A DNA stretch of 64,000 bases, taken from contig OW119924.1 of assembly GCA_933210815.1 (NCBI GenBank), forward strand, positions 13,563,926-13,627,925, written 5' to 3'. This document shows positions 1-10,957 of the stretch, one piece after another. The position numbers and the translations under genes are program-made. This DNA comes from Meta bourneti. Its lineage: Eukaryota; Arthropoda; Arachnida; Araneae; Tetragnathidae. The notes under the pieces are model-generated. The model saw only the letters and a list, made by a program, of their open reading frames with translations. It made no database searches and had not been told where the DNA came from. Numbering within the stretch: the stretch's first letter is position 1; every line of letters starts with the position of its first letter.

Positions 1-57
1 CAAAATTGTTTAGATCTTGACGGACGAGGTATCTCGTCGAAACCACTTGGAGGGTTA
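1..57 (-). repeat. Pal43 mini-element, end fragment
   Basis: Only the end of a Pal43 element is inside the window (the family is described at 19380-19597). It carries one palindrome with a single change (GACGAGGTATCTCGTC) and then the terminal CCACTTGGAGGGTTAA. The rest lies upstream of base 1. Confidence 0.75.
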
Positions 58-99
58 AGAAACTAAAGTACGACATAAAGTAATCGGAACAACTACTTC

Positions 100-485
100 A
101 AAAACAAACGATGCAAAATGTAGTAGGTCAAAAAACTCAACACATATTTGGATTTGACAGAAGTTAAGACCAATTCGGATTTGCCCATGTCATAGCACAT
201 CAGTCTAGGCCAATCCATTTGTTTGTTTCATGTTCCCGTTTTATTTTCCCATTAATCTTCAGGAAAGGGGAACAGAGAGTCAACCAGTCCGTCCTAACTT
301 TCAGAAGGGCGTAGTTGAGAAATTATATACGGAGAGGAAGGTACCCTACCTAAAATAAGGAAATATTAGAAAAACACATTTTGCAGGGACTTCATGTCTA
401 CGAAGCAGCTGCTTGGATCACCAAGCTTCAATTTGGGAATGGCCTTCAACTTGTTGAGACTGTTACCTGTTCTATTATATACTAA
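100..485 (+). repeat. Unclassified dispersed repeat, copy A
   Basis: This stretch is repeated in the same orientation at about 1354-1818. Shared landmarks include GACAGAAGTTAAG, TTTTATTTTCCCAT, CCTAACTTTC and CAACTTGTTGAGACTGTTACC. Copy A is shorter: it lacks about 70 bases that copy B has after the position equivalent to AGAAATT. The small open frames inside are not conserved between the copies, so I do not call a gene. It could be an old LTR or another non-coding repeat. Confidence 0.55.
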
Positions 486-640
486 AGCTAATTGGATACA
501 AGTTTTGGATGCTGCTCTTGCAATTCTAATTGTTCAAATCGTCTGTTCAAGTACAACTCGTACTCATCTTGTCAAAAATAACCATACAGAGCAACGAATC
601 ATTATCAAAATGAATAACTCAATATTGGTTTCACTCTAAT

Positions 641-795
641 CCTCTTTTGTCAGTCGTCATCTGACCGTGGTTCAAAATTACGTGGTATTGTCCTCGGATC
701 TTTCCCTTTGGGATTGATCCCGGACCGTCACCAATAGCCCGTTGTGTTGCTCCAGTGTGACGTTAATTGAAATACCCCCCCACCTCTTTTGTCAG
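641..795 (+). repeat. SINE-A, strongly 5'-truncated, with 13-bp target duplication
   Basis: The 3' part of SINE-A (from the CATCTGACCGTGGTTC region through GACGTTAATTGAAATACC) is flanked by the exact direct repeat CCTCTTTTGTCAG at 641-653 and 783-795. A 5' truncation with a 13-bp duplication is what LINE-driven reverse transcription produces. Confidence 0.85.
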
Positions 796-907
796 GTGTA
801 ACAGATTCAATACATGGTTTGAGTTTAGCCGTGGTCTATTTGGTCTTCTCTTTTAAACTCACATATGTGACTTCACCTAATCCGAATCATCCATTTAAAA
901 AGAAAGG

Positions 908-1230
908 GAGCGTAATGGAACAACACAACGGACTATTGCCGACGGTCCAGGATCAATCCCGAAGGGAAAGTACCAAGTACAGCACTTCGTCATTTTGAAT
1001 CACAGTCAGATAACGAGATTAACATCTGAGCTGATACCCCACTCTCCAAACTTCCACACCACGCCAACGTGAGGACATTTGGGGCTGCGACATATTTAAA
1101 GTGCACGATTCTCCACGATTCTCGACATATTTAAAGTACACAACGGTTTTTGGTTGGATCGAGTTTCGAACTCGAAACCCTCCGGTTGCTAATTCTGACT
1201 CTTCCAACCGGGGCTAACGCTACCCTAATC
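908..1230 (-). repeat. SINE-A, near full length
   Basis: Reverse-strand SINE-A. The tRNA-like head is at the right end (complement of GGTTGGAAGAG near 1205 and the B-box region near 1165), and the 3' tail is near 910. A short internal duplication repeats the TTCTCCACGATTCTCGACATATTTAAAGT area around 1100-1140. Confidence 0.8.
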
Positions 1231-1353
1231 ATGCTTTTCAGGAATATTATTATTATGGTCTCATGTTACTCATATATAAATTACCAAATATATAAAATAC
1301 ACATTCAAATTAAATTATAAAACCAAAGCAGAACCAAAACGCATCAGGAAAAG

Positions 1354-1818
1354 TGTTGCCTCGAACGAACGGGTTGTATTATGTACCGGTTATGGGTCAA
1401 ATACTTGGATTCGACAGAAGTTAAGGCCTTGCCAGGTTTGCTCATGTCATACCACGTCACTCTGGGCCGACCCGTTCGTTTGCTTAGCGTCCCCTTTTAT
1501 TTTCCCATCCGTCTCGAGGAAAAGGGGGACAGCGCGAGCCAATCAGACCGCCCTAACTTTCCGAAGTGCGCAGTTGGGAAATTGTTATTTCTTCTAATTA
1601 TCACAGCTGCGTTCTCGACTGCGTGCTGAGCCGGCGACCTCCTAAGGAAATATTAGTAAAACACAGTCTGCAGAGACGCTTAATTTGATTGCCCGGCTTA
1701 ACTCTTGTTTACGAAAGAGTCATTACTCCTTGGACCGTCAAACTTTAATGCAGGTTTAAGCTCTAATTTGGGAGCTTGACAGCAACTTGTTGAGACTGTT
1801 ACCCGTTGTATTAATTAT
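1354..1818 (+). repeat. Unclassified dispersed repeat, copy B
   Basis: Second direct copy of the repeat at 100-485, about 1.27 kb downstream. It has an extra GC-richer block near 1590-1640. The segment between the two copies holds only SINEs, so this could be a duplicated segment or a pair of old long terminal repeats. An 82-codon open frame at 1381 is not preserved in copy A. Confidence 0.55.
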
Positions 1819-2619
1819 TCGCAAAATTTTCAGCCTGCTTGAAGAGGATAATGTAAAACAAGTTCCCTTAAGCTTTTGCGAAATGGTTTTTTGTTAATGA
1901 CAGTCGAGAGAGGATGGAACAACTTTAAATGCACTGACGGAGGTGTTTTTGTGATATTAATCTCTCGGTAGGATATTAATTATACCGTTCATCTTAATTA
2001 CGTGGGATTCAAAAAATAAAATGCTCCAATCGATACAGTTGTTCCTGTCAGATGTGTTGCTAGATAACGCTTTCCTTTTCAGTTTAAGCAGCCATAAATA
2101 TTTTTTTGTTTTGAACACATTGGTTAATTAGAAACTGCGAAATGCAAAAAAGTGTTAATAAACTTATTAACTAAGTTCATTTTAGTTTTATGGTTGTAAT
2201 TATATACTTCGCTCCGTCTGTTTTAAAAAAAGAGAAGAGTCACCAATTCGGTGTTTCAATTTTTCAAACTGGATTAAATTTTTACTAAGAGATATATTTG
2301 AATACTGCATAGAAATTTAAGAAGGAATGCATTTTCTTGGCTTGTGATTTTGTTAATGAATAAGTCACACTAATTAGTGAGAATGTACTAATTAATGCAA
2401 TAACAAGCAAAACGAAGTGTCGCTTGCATTTGTTATTTTAGTTTGGATATTTATTCCAACTCAATGCTTTCATAACGTTCCTTTATTTTCTATTGAACCG
2501 AATTCAAATAAAGAAATGCTAATTTAAAGGTTTGATAGATATATGCTACATAGACAAAATAAAATATTGAAAACATTAAATTTGATCGCATTATTCGTAA
2601 TGACATGGGTAAACATGAC
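1819..2619. other. AT-rich DNA, nothing recognised
   Basis: No long open frame, tRNA-like box or terminal repeat was found here. Runs of A and T dominate. Confidence 0.6.
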
Positions 2620-2852
2620 TTAACCCTCCTGGTGGTTAATCTTCGCGTTGAAAACACCCTATAATAACCAACATCTGATGCAAAAATCTGTTACAAACTG
2701 AATCCAATTCTAGAGAAGGAATAGTTTGCTTTTCCTAATTGGATCTTTATTCTCCCTTGTAGTAATAGGGAAGTTATGTTTTGAGGAGATATCTTAGCAA
2801 AATCAATCAGATCTTGGACGAAATATCTCATCAAAACCGCTAGGAGGGTTAA
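2620..2852 (-). repeat. Pal43 mini-element, degenerate
   Basis: Bounded by TTAACCCTCCTGGTGG on the left and AGGAGGGTTAA on the right, as in other Pal43 copies. Most internal palindromes have decayed; the remains are GAGGAGATATCTTAG near 2790 and GACGAAATATCTCATC near 2830. The middle is unrelated AT-rich sequence. Confidence 0.7.
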
Positions 2853-2876
2853 TCGAAAGGTATTTTTTCCACATGT

Positions 2877-2940
2877 TACTAACCCTCAGAGCGTCACGAA
2901 TTTTCCGAGTAGTATAGTACTGTATTTCAACACGCAACAC
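2877..2940 (+). repeat. Second TTAA mini-element family, half copy
   Basis: AACCCTCAGAGCGTCACGA followed by TTCCGAGTAGTATAGTAC matches the start of the element at 49674-49868. Only about 60 bases of one end are present. Confidence 0.55.
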
Positions 2941-3987
2941 ACTCATAATTTAATTATGTATTATAATAATTGTTGTTTGCTTTTACACAGAAAAATATCT
3001 AATTACAGATAACAAAAATATGATCCGAAGAGATGAAACGAAACACTTTATTAAAGCAGATTATTGCTGATAAAATCATAACAAAAAATATGAACATCCG
3101 AGAAAGAATTAATTAGTTTTTTAACAACCTATTGGAAGAAACATTGTTACATATGGGTCATTCCATGTCAAACCGCAGTCCACAACATGATCCTCTCCGA
3201 TTTTTTTAAAACTCGGATAATTTGTTTCTCAGCCATATAAAGGAAATTCTGTAAAGTTTTTGCCTCCAATTTGCAGTAATATTTTATGTTATTAATTTTA
3301 AGTTTGAAAAATTGGGCAATTTTTCCTGATTTTAGACTCATTAAATATCCTTTACCTCCCTGGACCTAACTGTCCAATCATACTGAATGAAAGCTTATTT
3401 TATAGAAAAATGTACAACTTTTTTTCTAAAGAATATATGTTAAAGGTACACTATTTATCTTCGCTTTCTGAAAGTTTTATTTTGGGACACGCAAGGATTC
3501 ATAGTTGAAAAATATTCAAAGTAAATAGAAGTATGTAATCAGTACCCATAAACACCTGTATCTTTTGACCAGTTTGTCCAACCATAATGAAAGAGGGCGT
3601 ACTTTATAGAAAAAAGTACAACCTTTCTGATGATATATTACATGATACTGTGAGTGACATTTCTGATTTTAAAGTCACTCATAGTATCATGTATAATTAG
3701 AAATGTTACCTTGAAGGTTTTGAAATTCAAGGCTTTGACCTGGAATTTCAAAAATGTATTTCATTAATTTTGTTTCTAAAATATATCATTATGTAATATA
3801 TCATCAGAAAGGTTATACGTTTTTCAATGAAATAAGCTGTCTTTCATCTCGATTGGATAAACAAGTCAAAAGATACAGGTGTTTAGGGGTACTGATTACA
3901 TACTTCTATTTACTTCGAATATCTTTAACTACAAACGCATTCGTGATACTTTCAGAAAGCAAAGATAAATAGTGTACCTTTAACATA

Positions 3988-4903
3988 CACTCACTGCCGA
4001 AAGTTGAGCACGGAGAGGAAAATGTTAATTTCCGGAAGCCAATCTGAATTTGAGAGGCTGCATTTCGCTCTGCAGAGGTAGATGGAAGTATGCAAATATG
4101 TTCTGTAACAGCCAATCACGGTTTCGTGTCGAGAAATATGCAAAAAAGGCAGTCGTATAAGAAGCCAGCATTGTGAAGGGTTAGAGAAGTTTCATGTGAG
4201 TGCTGATAAAAAGTGCTTAGAACTTTCGTACGATTAGTTTTCAATATAGACGTGTTTCCATGGCTTCCAGAAGACGAATGGCAGATAGTGATCGCTGGTG
4301 TTCTGTGGGACGCCTTGAAGCAGGACAATCAATCACAGATGTTGCTCTTTTCTTCGGCGCTCATCATTCTGTCATTTCACGATTATGGAAACAATTCCAA
4401 ACAAGCCAAACAGTTGTCCGAAGACCTGTGACCGGTTGCCCAAGGGTTACGAACCCGCGGAAGATCGATATATTGCTGCTTTAGCCAAGCGGAATCGAAG
4501 AGCGACCTCCACACGTGTGACATCTATGGTTGCAGCTGCCATTGGTAAGACGATATCTACCACTACTGTTCGCGGAAGGCTACACATGAATGGACTGTAC
4601 GCCCGGAAACCACGAGTTTGTGTTCCTCTATCCGTCCAATCCAGAGGGGCACGAATAAAGTGGTGTCGGCAACATGTGAATTGGTCTGTGAATTTAAACA
4701 TCATTTTGTTAATGCCTCCAATATGACTTCATCTTATAATTTATGAGAATTCAATATTGTTTTCATCTTTGTATGTAATTCTTTGTTTTGTTTCATGCAT
4801 AAACATATTTGCTACTTTCCTGCCATCTTTCGTGTCAATCAAAGCTGTATTTTTCGATTTTTTCGCATTTTACCGCTTCGTGCTTAACTTTTGGCAGTGA
4901 GTG
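3988..4903 (+). mobile_element. Tc1-like element, internally deleted
   Basis: Inverted ends start CACTCACTGCCGAAAGTTGA on the left; the right end reads CTTTTGGCAGTGAGTG. Both sides are flanked by TA, the Tc1/mariner target duplication. At 916 bp it is shorter than a full element because the second half of the transposase is missing. It sits inside the fold-back element at 3152-5305, so it is the younger of the two. Confidence 0.85.
4260..4700 (+). pseudogene. Tc1-like transposase, N-terminal half only
   Basis: The first frame from the ATG at 4260 encodes a helix-turn-helix region (VISRLWKQFQ) and RRPVTGCPR, the usual linker of Tc1-family transposases. Near 4458 a one-base slip moves the reading to the second frame, which carries EDRYIAALAKRNRRAT and the second DNA-binding helix region (GLYARKPRVCVPL). 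Coding similarity stops near QHVNW at about 4685, before the catalytic DDE domain, and the 3' untranslated part of the element follows. The protein could not catalyse transposition. The inverted ends are intact, so the copy could have been moved by a protein made elsewhere. Confidence 0.8.
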
Positions 4904-5305
4904 TATATTTAAAAAAAATCAAAAATACATTTTTTTTGTAATTGTAAGTCAAAGGTCAAATTGAATGACCTTGATATTGAAAAGGTCCCTTTAAAGGTCA
5001 TATGATACGTCACTAGAAAGGTTGCACATTTTTCTACAAAATAAGCTGTCATTCAGTAGATTGGACAGTTAGGCCAAGGAGGGGGGAGAGGTACATGTTA
5101 TTTAGTGAGTCTAAAATCATGAAAAATTGTCCAATTTTTCAAACTTAAAATTAATGTACATAAAAAATTATTGCAAGTTGGAAGCTAAAAATTTCCAGAA
5201 TTTCTTATATATGGAGGAAAACAAATTAGCCGAGTTTAAAAAGATCAGTGGGGTTCGGGTCGAATATGACCCCTTTCTGTGCGGTTTCACATGGAATGAC
5301 CCATA

Positions 5306-6017
5306 TATTCTTTTTCAAGGTTTAACACAAAATAATTTTCTGGTGATATACCTGGCGACGCTAAAATCAATGCAGGAAACTAAAAAGGGCTAGCCAATTT
5401 TGTTGTGTGGAGATTGCAAATTTTTTTTGAAAAATCAATGTCTCTCTGCGGAACTTTAAAATAATGAAACAGATATTATTTCGCAATTCAAGACTTTGCA
5501 CCTCAAAATTGAAGATTCATAAAATTGATTCTCTATTCTTTCTATATCTACGATATGGCAGCCGCAATAAGCATTCCAAATTACAGATGTATATTCCATT
5601 CCCGATCTAACCTGAATACTAAGTGTAAAATTAACTGCATTCCCACATTTAATGATTGAATCCTGGAGTTCCTCTTAATCAGGAGCTCAAACCTGGTTAT
5701 AAGTCAAGTAGGAAAGAGACTGCAGCTTGAAGGACCGATGTATGTGTGTGAGAACTATTCATCAGTTCTCTCCATCAGTTTACCAAACTTCTAACAAGTT
5801 ACTTTAAGCCTGCCACGAACTCTTATGAATCTAAAATTGAATTTACAAATGAAGGAATTGCATTTAGTTGCATTGAAGAAAATAAATCAATTACATTGAT
5901 AATTATTAAAATTGTTTCATATAACATTTAAACGTTATTACAGGTCGTATTGTGATATCTTGAATAATGGACACCAAGAGGATGGATGTGTTTTAAAGAC
6001 ATGGGATCTTTTAAGAC
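5306..6017. other. AT-rich DNA, nothing recognised
   Basis: No repeat ends or coding signal were found between the fold-back element and the next Pal43 copy. Confidence 0.55.
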
Positions 6018-6197
6018 TTAACCCTCCAAGTGGTTTCGACGAGACATCTCGTCCATCAGAATCTGACCAATTTATGCTTCAATGACGAGATATCTCTTCA
6101 TCAAGGTATTGCCGATTGTTTGGTGTGACAAAATCAAGATATGGTCAGTTTTGCTAATGACGTGATAAATCCTCGGGACATCCACCAAGGAAGGTAA
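6018..6197 (+). repeat. Pal43 mini-element
   Basis: Starts TTAACCCTCCAAGTGGTTTC and ends near CATCCACCAAGGAAGGTAA, with the right terminus mutated. It holds two clear palindrome units (GACGAGACATCTCGTC and GACGAGATATCTCTTC) and a decayed one. Confidence 0.8.
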
Positions 6198-6850
6198 TAT
6201 TATTTTGCCTTCCTATTATTCACACACATGTTACAAAGAAGCAAATTTCAATTAAAATGTGTTACTAATTTTAAGAAGTCATAATTAAACATTTGAGTCT
6301 TAAATATATTAATCAGTAATTCATATTTTTCAAGGGAATTTAGTTTACAATAGTTATTTGAAGCGTTTTATAGTAAAGTATATTTGATTTTTGAATCAAA
6401 ATAACGGATACTAAAAAAAGCAATCAACTTCTGTATAAACTTTAACAACTTCTAAAATAGTTCAATGCAAATAGTAACTTACACATAAATCTCAAACACA
6501 AAACTTCATTTTTTCGAGTTATTGTAGAACTTTTAACTTTAGCTTTTGATGGACGCATTTCTTAACATTTTCATCAGATATCGAAAAACTATTTCCCTTA
6601 TCACAACTGTTGATTTTATTGTGAAAAAGTGCTTACACTTTTGAGCGTAAGAGCATTTTGATGTACATGGATGCAATTTATACTAGCGAGAGTTTCAGAA
6701 CTTGTCTTTCAGTTTACTGTTTTTTGCACCATGAAACTTTCAGATTTGAAAAGAGCATCAAAATAATTGCTAAAGGACTCCAAGGTTATTTTCTGAATGG
6801 TTGGTAATTTAATGGTTCCTATCTTTTAAGTTAGCTTAAAATGGATTATT
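6198..6850. other. AT-rich DNA, nothing recognised
   Basis: No open frame of note and no recognised repeat ends. Confidence 0.55.
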
Positions 6851-7066
6851 TTAACCTGCGTGGTGGTTGTCTTGATGAGGTCTAAGGTCATTGTCAAAAA
6901 CTGACGAGATCTTTATGGACGAGATATCTCTTCCTTAGAAGAAAACTGGCCAGATCCTGTTCTTATCATCATGAAAGAATTGTCAGTATCTGGATGACGA
7001 GATATCTCATCATGAGCAAAATTGACTAGATCTTAATGGACGAGATATTTCGTCAAATTACTTGGA
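6851..7066 (-). repeat. Pal43 mini-element, right end lost in TA repeat
   Basis: Starts TTAACCTGCGTGGTGGTTGT and carries palindrome variants near 6919, 6990 and 7039. The terminal CTTGGAGGGTTAA is replaced after CTTGGA by a TA microsatellite, so the end was lost or overwritten. Confidence 0.75.
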
Positions 7067-7087
7067 TATATATATATCCAAGTAATT

Positions 7088-7131
<44 letters not shown>

Positions 7132-7150
7132 TTATTTATTTATTTATGTT
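7057..7150. repeat. (TA)n microsatellite with short palindrome
   Basis: AATTACTTGGATATATATATATCCAAGTAATT (7057-7088) is its own reverse complement. It is followed by uninterrupted TA to about 7128 and then TTTA repeats. The open frame covering this stretch is low-complexity translation of the repeat, not a gene. Confidence 0.85.
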
Positions 7151-7684
7151 TGTATATTGACAGAAAACAACTATATAAATTTCATTTTTGCCCTCTCTTA
7201 TTCCTTCTATTTCATCACTGCCACAATCTTTACTTCTTGTCACAATTTTATTTTCTTGTTAAAATTTACCTTTCTTCCCTCCCTTTCACTTGCACAAATT
7301 TTTCACGTTATCTCCAAGCCACCTTCTTGCTCTTTTTTAAATCCGTTATTCTACATAGGACGGATCTGGCAATGTTCTACTCTCCTGGCTTGCGCGGCAA
7401 CTTTCGGTAAGGTAATACTTTGGTTTTTCTTTTGATTCCTAACCTTGGTAACAGGTATTATTTTTATGATTTTTTTCTCTCTGGTAGTACTTTGAGTTTT
7501 CGGGGGTAACTTGTGTTGATCTCTTCGGCCTGGCCTCACATAAGTACAGAAAAAACTCAAAGCATCCCATTTTTAAGTGAATCCCTGGCTTTGCTCCCCT
7601 TGAAAAAGTAAGCAGGCTCACTCAACATTTACATATTTTATTTCATCTTGGTTCTCGGGGAAATCTATTCTAAGGGTAGCTTTA
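7151..7684. other. Unassigned DNA left of the hAT element
   Basis: T/C-rich DNA without recognised repeat ends. Overlapping frames of 60-120 codons exist in several phases, but none carries a recognisable domain. Confidence 0.5.
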
Positions 7685-7933
7685 CCTTATAACAGCGATT
7701 CTCAACCTGTGGGGCGCGCCCCCTAGGGGGGCGCGAGCACACTAGAGGGGAGGCGCGAGAATATCCAAGAGAAAATATTATTTAAAAAATTGATTAACTG
7801 ACTGAAAGGAAAGCACCCATACACATAGAAAACAAAATACATTTCGACATATTTAACAAATAAAGTAAAACAAATTACTAAATCAAAACTTACTTAATCA
7901 AAACATACTAAATTAAAAACAAATTTAATAATT

Positions 7934-9783
7934 ATTAGTGGCTTCCTTGGGCCTGTCTTGCAGAGCAAAGTTTTTCGAAGGAAGGCTTAATATTAGAAAT
8001 AGCCACTCTCAGTTCTGTTTCTATATTTAGCCGAGATCTATATTTTGTCTTCAAAGAAGCCACAGCAGAAAATCCAGTTTCACAAAGGTAGGATGTTGAA
8101 AATGGTAATAGAATGCGAAATGCCCTTGTTTTAGTGCAAAAAAATCATCCTCTACTCCTGCCCAAAATTCAAATAGTGATTTATTACTAAATTGTCTTTT
8201 GGTTTCGCCACTTGTCGTGAAGTCTATGAATTTTTCTTCCTCACCAATTGAGAGTCCTTCGGGAGTCTTATGAAATGGATCCCTAACCCACTCGTAACTT
8301 GCTACCAGTTTGTCGTCAGCAAGAAAATACTTTTTAAAATTCTTTGCCAGCATGGCTAAATGATTTTCACACACAATGGTTACTAAAACAACTTTTACAT
8401 GTTCTTCTTCAGCCTTGTAAGTTTTAGTACAATCATCCACATTTGCAAACATTATTAGGTTTTTTTGCTTTAAATTTCTGCTCCACAATTCCAATTTTCT
8501 ACAAAAAGCATTAACTTTATCACTCGAATCCAACATATGTGTATTTGCTCCTTGGAGTTGAAGATTCAAGTTATTTAATTTCTCGAATATGTCGACCAAG
8601 TAGCTCAATTTCATCACAAATAAACCATCGCGAAAATTCTCGGCTTCCGGTCTGTTTTCTTCTAGGAAAATGGCGATTTCTTTTCTTAATTCATAAACAC
8701 GTTGCAAAAATTTACCACGTGATAACCATCTTGCCTCGCAATAAAATAGTAACGCTGAATGTACTGAACCCATGTCTTTACAAAGTGCGGAAAAGATTCT
8801 CGATTTCAGGGGTCTCATTTTTATATAATTTACTAAAGTTACAACCATAGTTAACACAATATTCAGACCAGGACTCATTTCTTTCGAAGCCAAAGCTTCT
8901 CTGTGGATCATGCAATGTGTCCAGACGCACTGAGGCGATTTTTGTTTTACAAATGCTTGTATACTTTGGAATCTTCCGGACATTGAACGAGCACCATCGG
9001 TGCATATTCCGACGCAATTTTCCATTCTATGTTTGTCTTGTTCATAAAATCATTTAAAATAGCAAATAATGCGAGCGCTGTTGTTTTGAGTTCTATTGGT
9101 TTGCAGAAAAGTAGTTCTTCTACTACTGACATATTATCACAAAATCGAACATAGGCAATTAAATGAGCATCTTTATTACTATCTGTTGCTTCATCAAGCT
9201 GTATTGAAAACAATTTGTCACGCAACTTCGAGAAAAGCTGACACTGTACATCTTCAGCTATATCACCAATTCGACGAGCAACAGTATTTGAAAGAGGTAT
9301 GGACTGCAATTGTTTTGAAAAATTATCTCCAAACATATTATCTACAATCTCAATTGCTGCTGGCAAAATAAGCTCTTCACCAATGGTGTGAGGTTTTTTA
9401 CATCTGGCTATTTTATATGAAACTTTGTAAGATGCAATTAAAGCTTTTTTGTTCACAAAGTTTCTTTAAAAAATGATTTTTGCTTTTTATGATTTTAATT
9501 TTAATTCGAAGAATTCTCTGGGTTTGTTGACGTACTCACTATGAAGCGTTTCCAAATGTCGTTTAAGTTTATTAGGTTTCATGCTGTCTGCGGCCAATAT
9601 TTTTGAGCAAATGATACACAGGGGCCTTTCTTCTTCATTTACTTCAGTACTGGTAAACCCAAAATTTAAGTATTCTTGAGAATATTTTCTTGATTTTATT
9701 TTCGGAACCACGCTCGTCTGTGTACTTGTTGATGCTTGACTATCGTCTAATGCTTGCTTACTTCCGCTTAAAAATTTATCCAT
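7934..9783 (-). pseudogene. hAT transposase with BED zinc finger, broken
   Basis: The ATG at 9783 begins MDKFLSGSKQALDDSQ. Residues 56-81 form a BED-type finger (C56, C59, H76, H81) followed by VNKPREFFELKLK, a stretch I recognise from ZBED5/SCAND3-like hAT proteins. Two in-frame TAA codons follow (about 9487 and 9466). The RNase H-like core then reads SIQLDEATDSNKDAHLIAYV, and after a frameshift near 9010 continues with CTDGARSMSG and CEARWLSRGK. A second frameshift near 8060 is needed to reach the C-terminal dimerisation tail KTKYRSRLNIE and the stop at 7934. At least four disabling changes make the copy dead. It lies wholly left of the Helitron, so the Helitron split the 5' untranslated side of the element and not the coding frame. 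Confidence 0.88.
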
Positions 9784-10957
9784 GAGTCTGCATAAATCTT
9801 CTGCCGTGAATATTTAATATGGTGAATTGCAATTAACACGAAAACATATATAACATACACATTCACGATAGATTCGATAGCGATAGAAGGATCGACTCGA
9901 ATGAGACTGGCTGGAATTGAAACTTGTGTTATCGAACATTTTCCTTCATCCTATGAGAAAACATTTGCTCTGCGCATGCTCGAGACGGCATCGGTCGTGT
10001 GGATTCCCTTCCACAAACATTATTTATGTTTTTCTCTTCTGTTTTATTTCTTTTACTAGCTGAATTACCCGGCGTTGCTCGGGTTGAAATGGTTAAATGT
10101 TGCTTGAAAAGTGAATTAGAATAATCACTTTTCTTTCACAGAAAAATGCAATCATTTAAGTTGTACGGAAAATACGTTTTAACTTTTTCATAACTTCTAC
10201 TATATACTTCGGACGCATGCATTTAATTCCTGAATATATTGCAATATCTAAAAGATTAAGACATAAATACGAACAGAAACGAAATTCCGACGAAAAAATG
10301 CAGAATTCTAAAAAACGAATGATGCGCAGTGTCGAATTTCGACTGCCTGAGTGTATCATGAAACAGAGCAATTCGAAAAAAGATATTTGAAAATATTGAT
10401 AAAGACGATAATGAAATTTAGTAATGCTCAAATATGACTGCAACATTTCGCTGTGTAAACTCAAATAGACAAACACGGGATTCTAAATCAAATTTATAAA
10501 ATAATAAAAATTAATTCTGGTTTCCCAAATCTAAAATAACAAAATTACGCTTTTATGATTAATGAGTTGAAGTTTTTCGTGTTTCATTACAAAATGTAAA
10601 TTATGAATAATGAAATATTTTAAATATCCTTTTTTTATCAAACAAATATTCATGTAAAAATATAAAATTCATATAGAAATAAAATAATAAACTTTAATTC
10701 AATAATGCACATTACACCTGTCAAATAAAGTAGGAAATACTTATACAATCAACTAAAAGTTAGATTTAGTAATGCTCAAACATGACGGCAACATAGCTTT
10801 GCCCGGGTATTTATCCCAATCTTCTATTGGACAGGAAAAGGAATGAAATCAATGTATAGTGTAAAATCAAAGTAATTATATTAACAGGTTCTAAAAGTAT
10901 AAGTACAGTACACGCATTATAAAGTAAAATATTTTACGAATTCACTGCAATATAAAT

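Larger units (their letters stand above)
3152..5305. mobile_element. Fold-back element with long inverted arms
   Basis: The left end (TATGGGTCATTCCATGT) and right end (ACATGGAATGACCCATA) are inverted copies. The complementarity continues inward for about 600 bases on each side. Matching pairs include GTCCAATCATACTGAATGA against TTCAGTAGATTGGACAG, and TACACTATTTATCTTCGCTTTC near 3445 against GAAAGCAAAGATAAATAGTGTA near 3956. The centre lies near 3700. The right arm is broken by the Tc1 element at 3988-4903. Without that insert the element is about 1.24 kb and almost wholly a hairpin. No transposase is encoded. The likely target duplication is TA or TATA, so a Tc1/mariner-type origin is possible but unproven. 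Confidence 0.75.
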
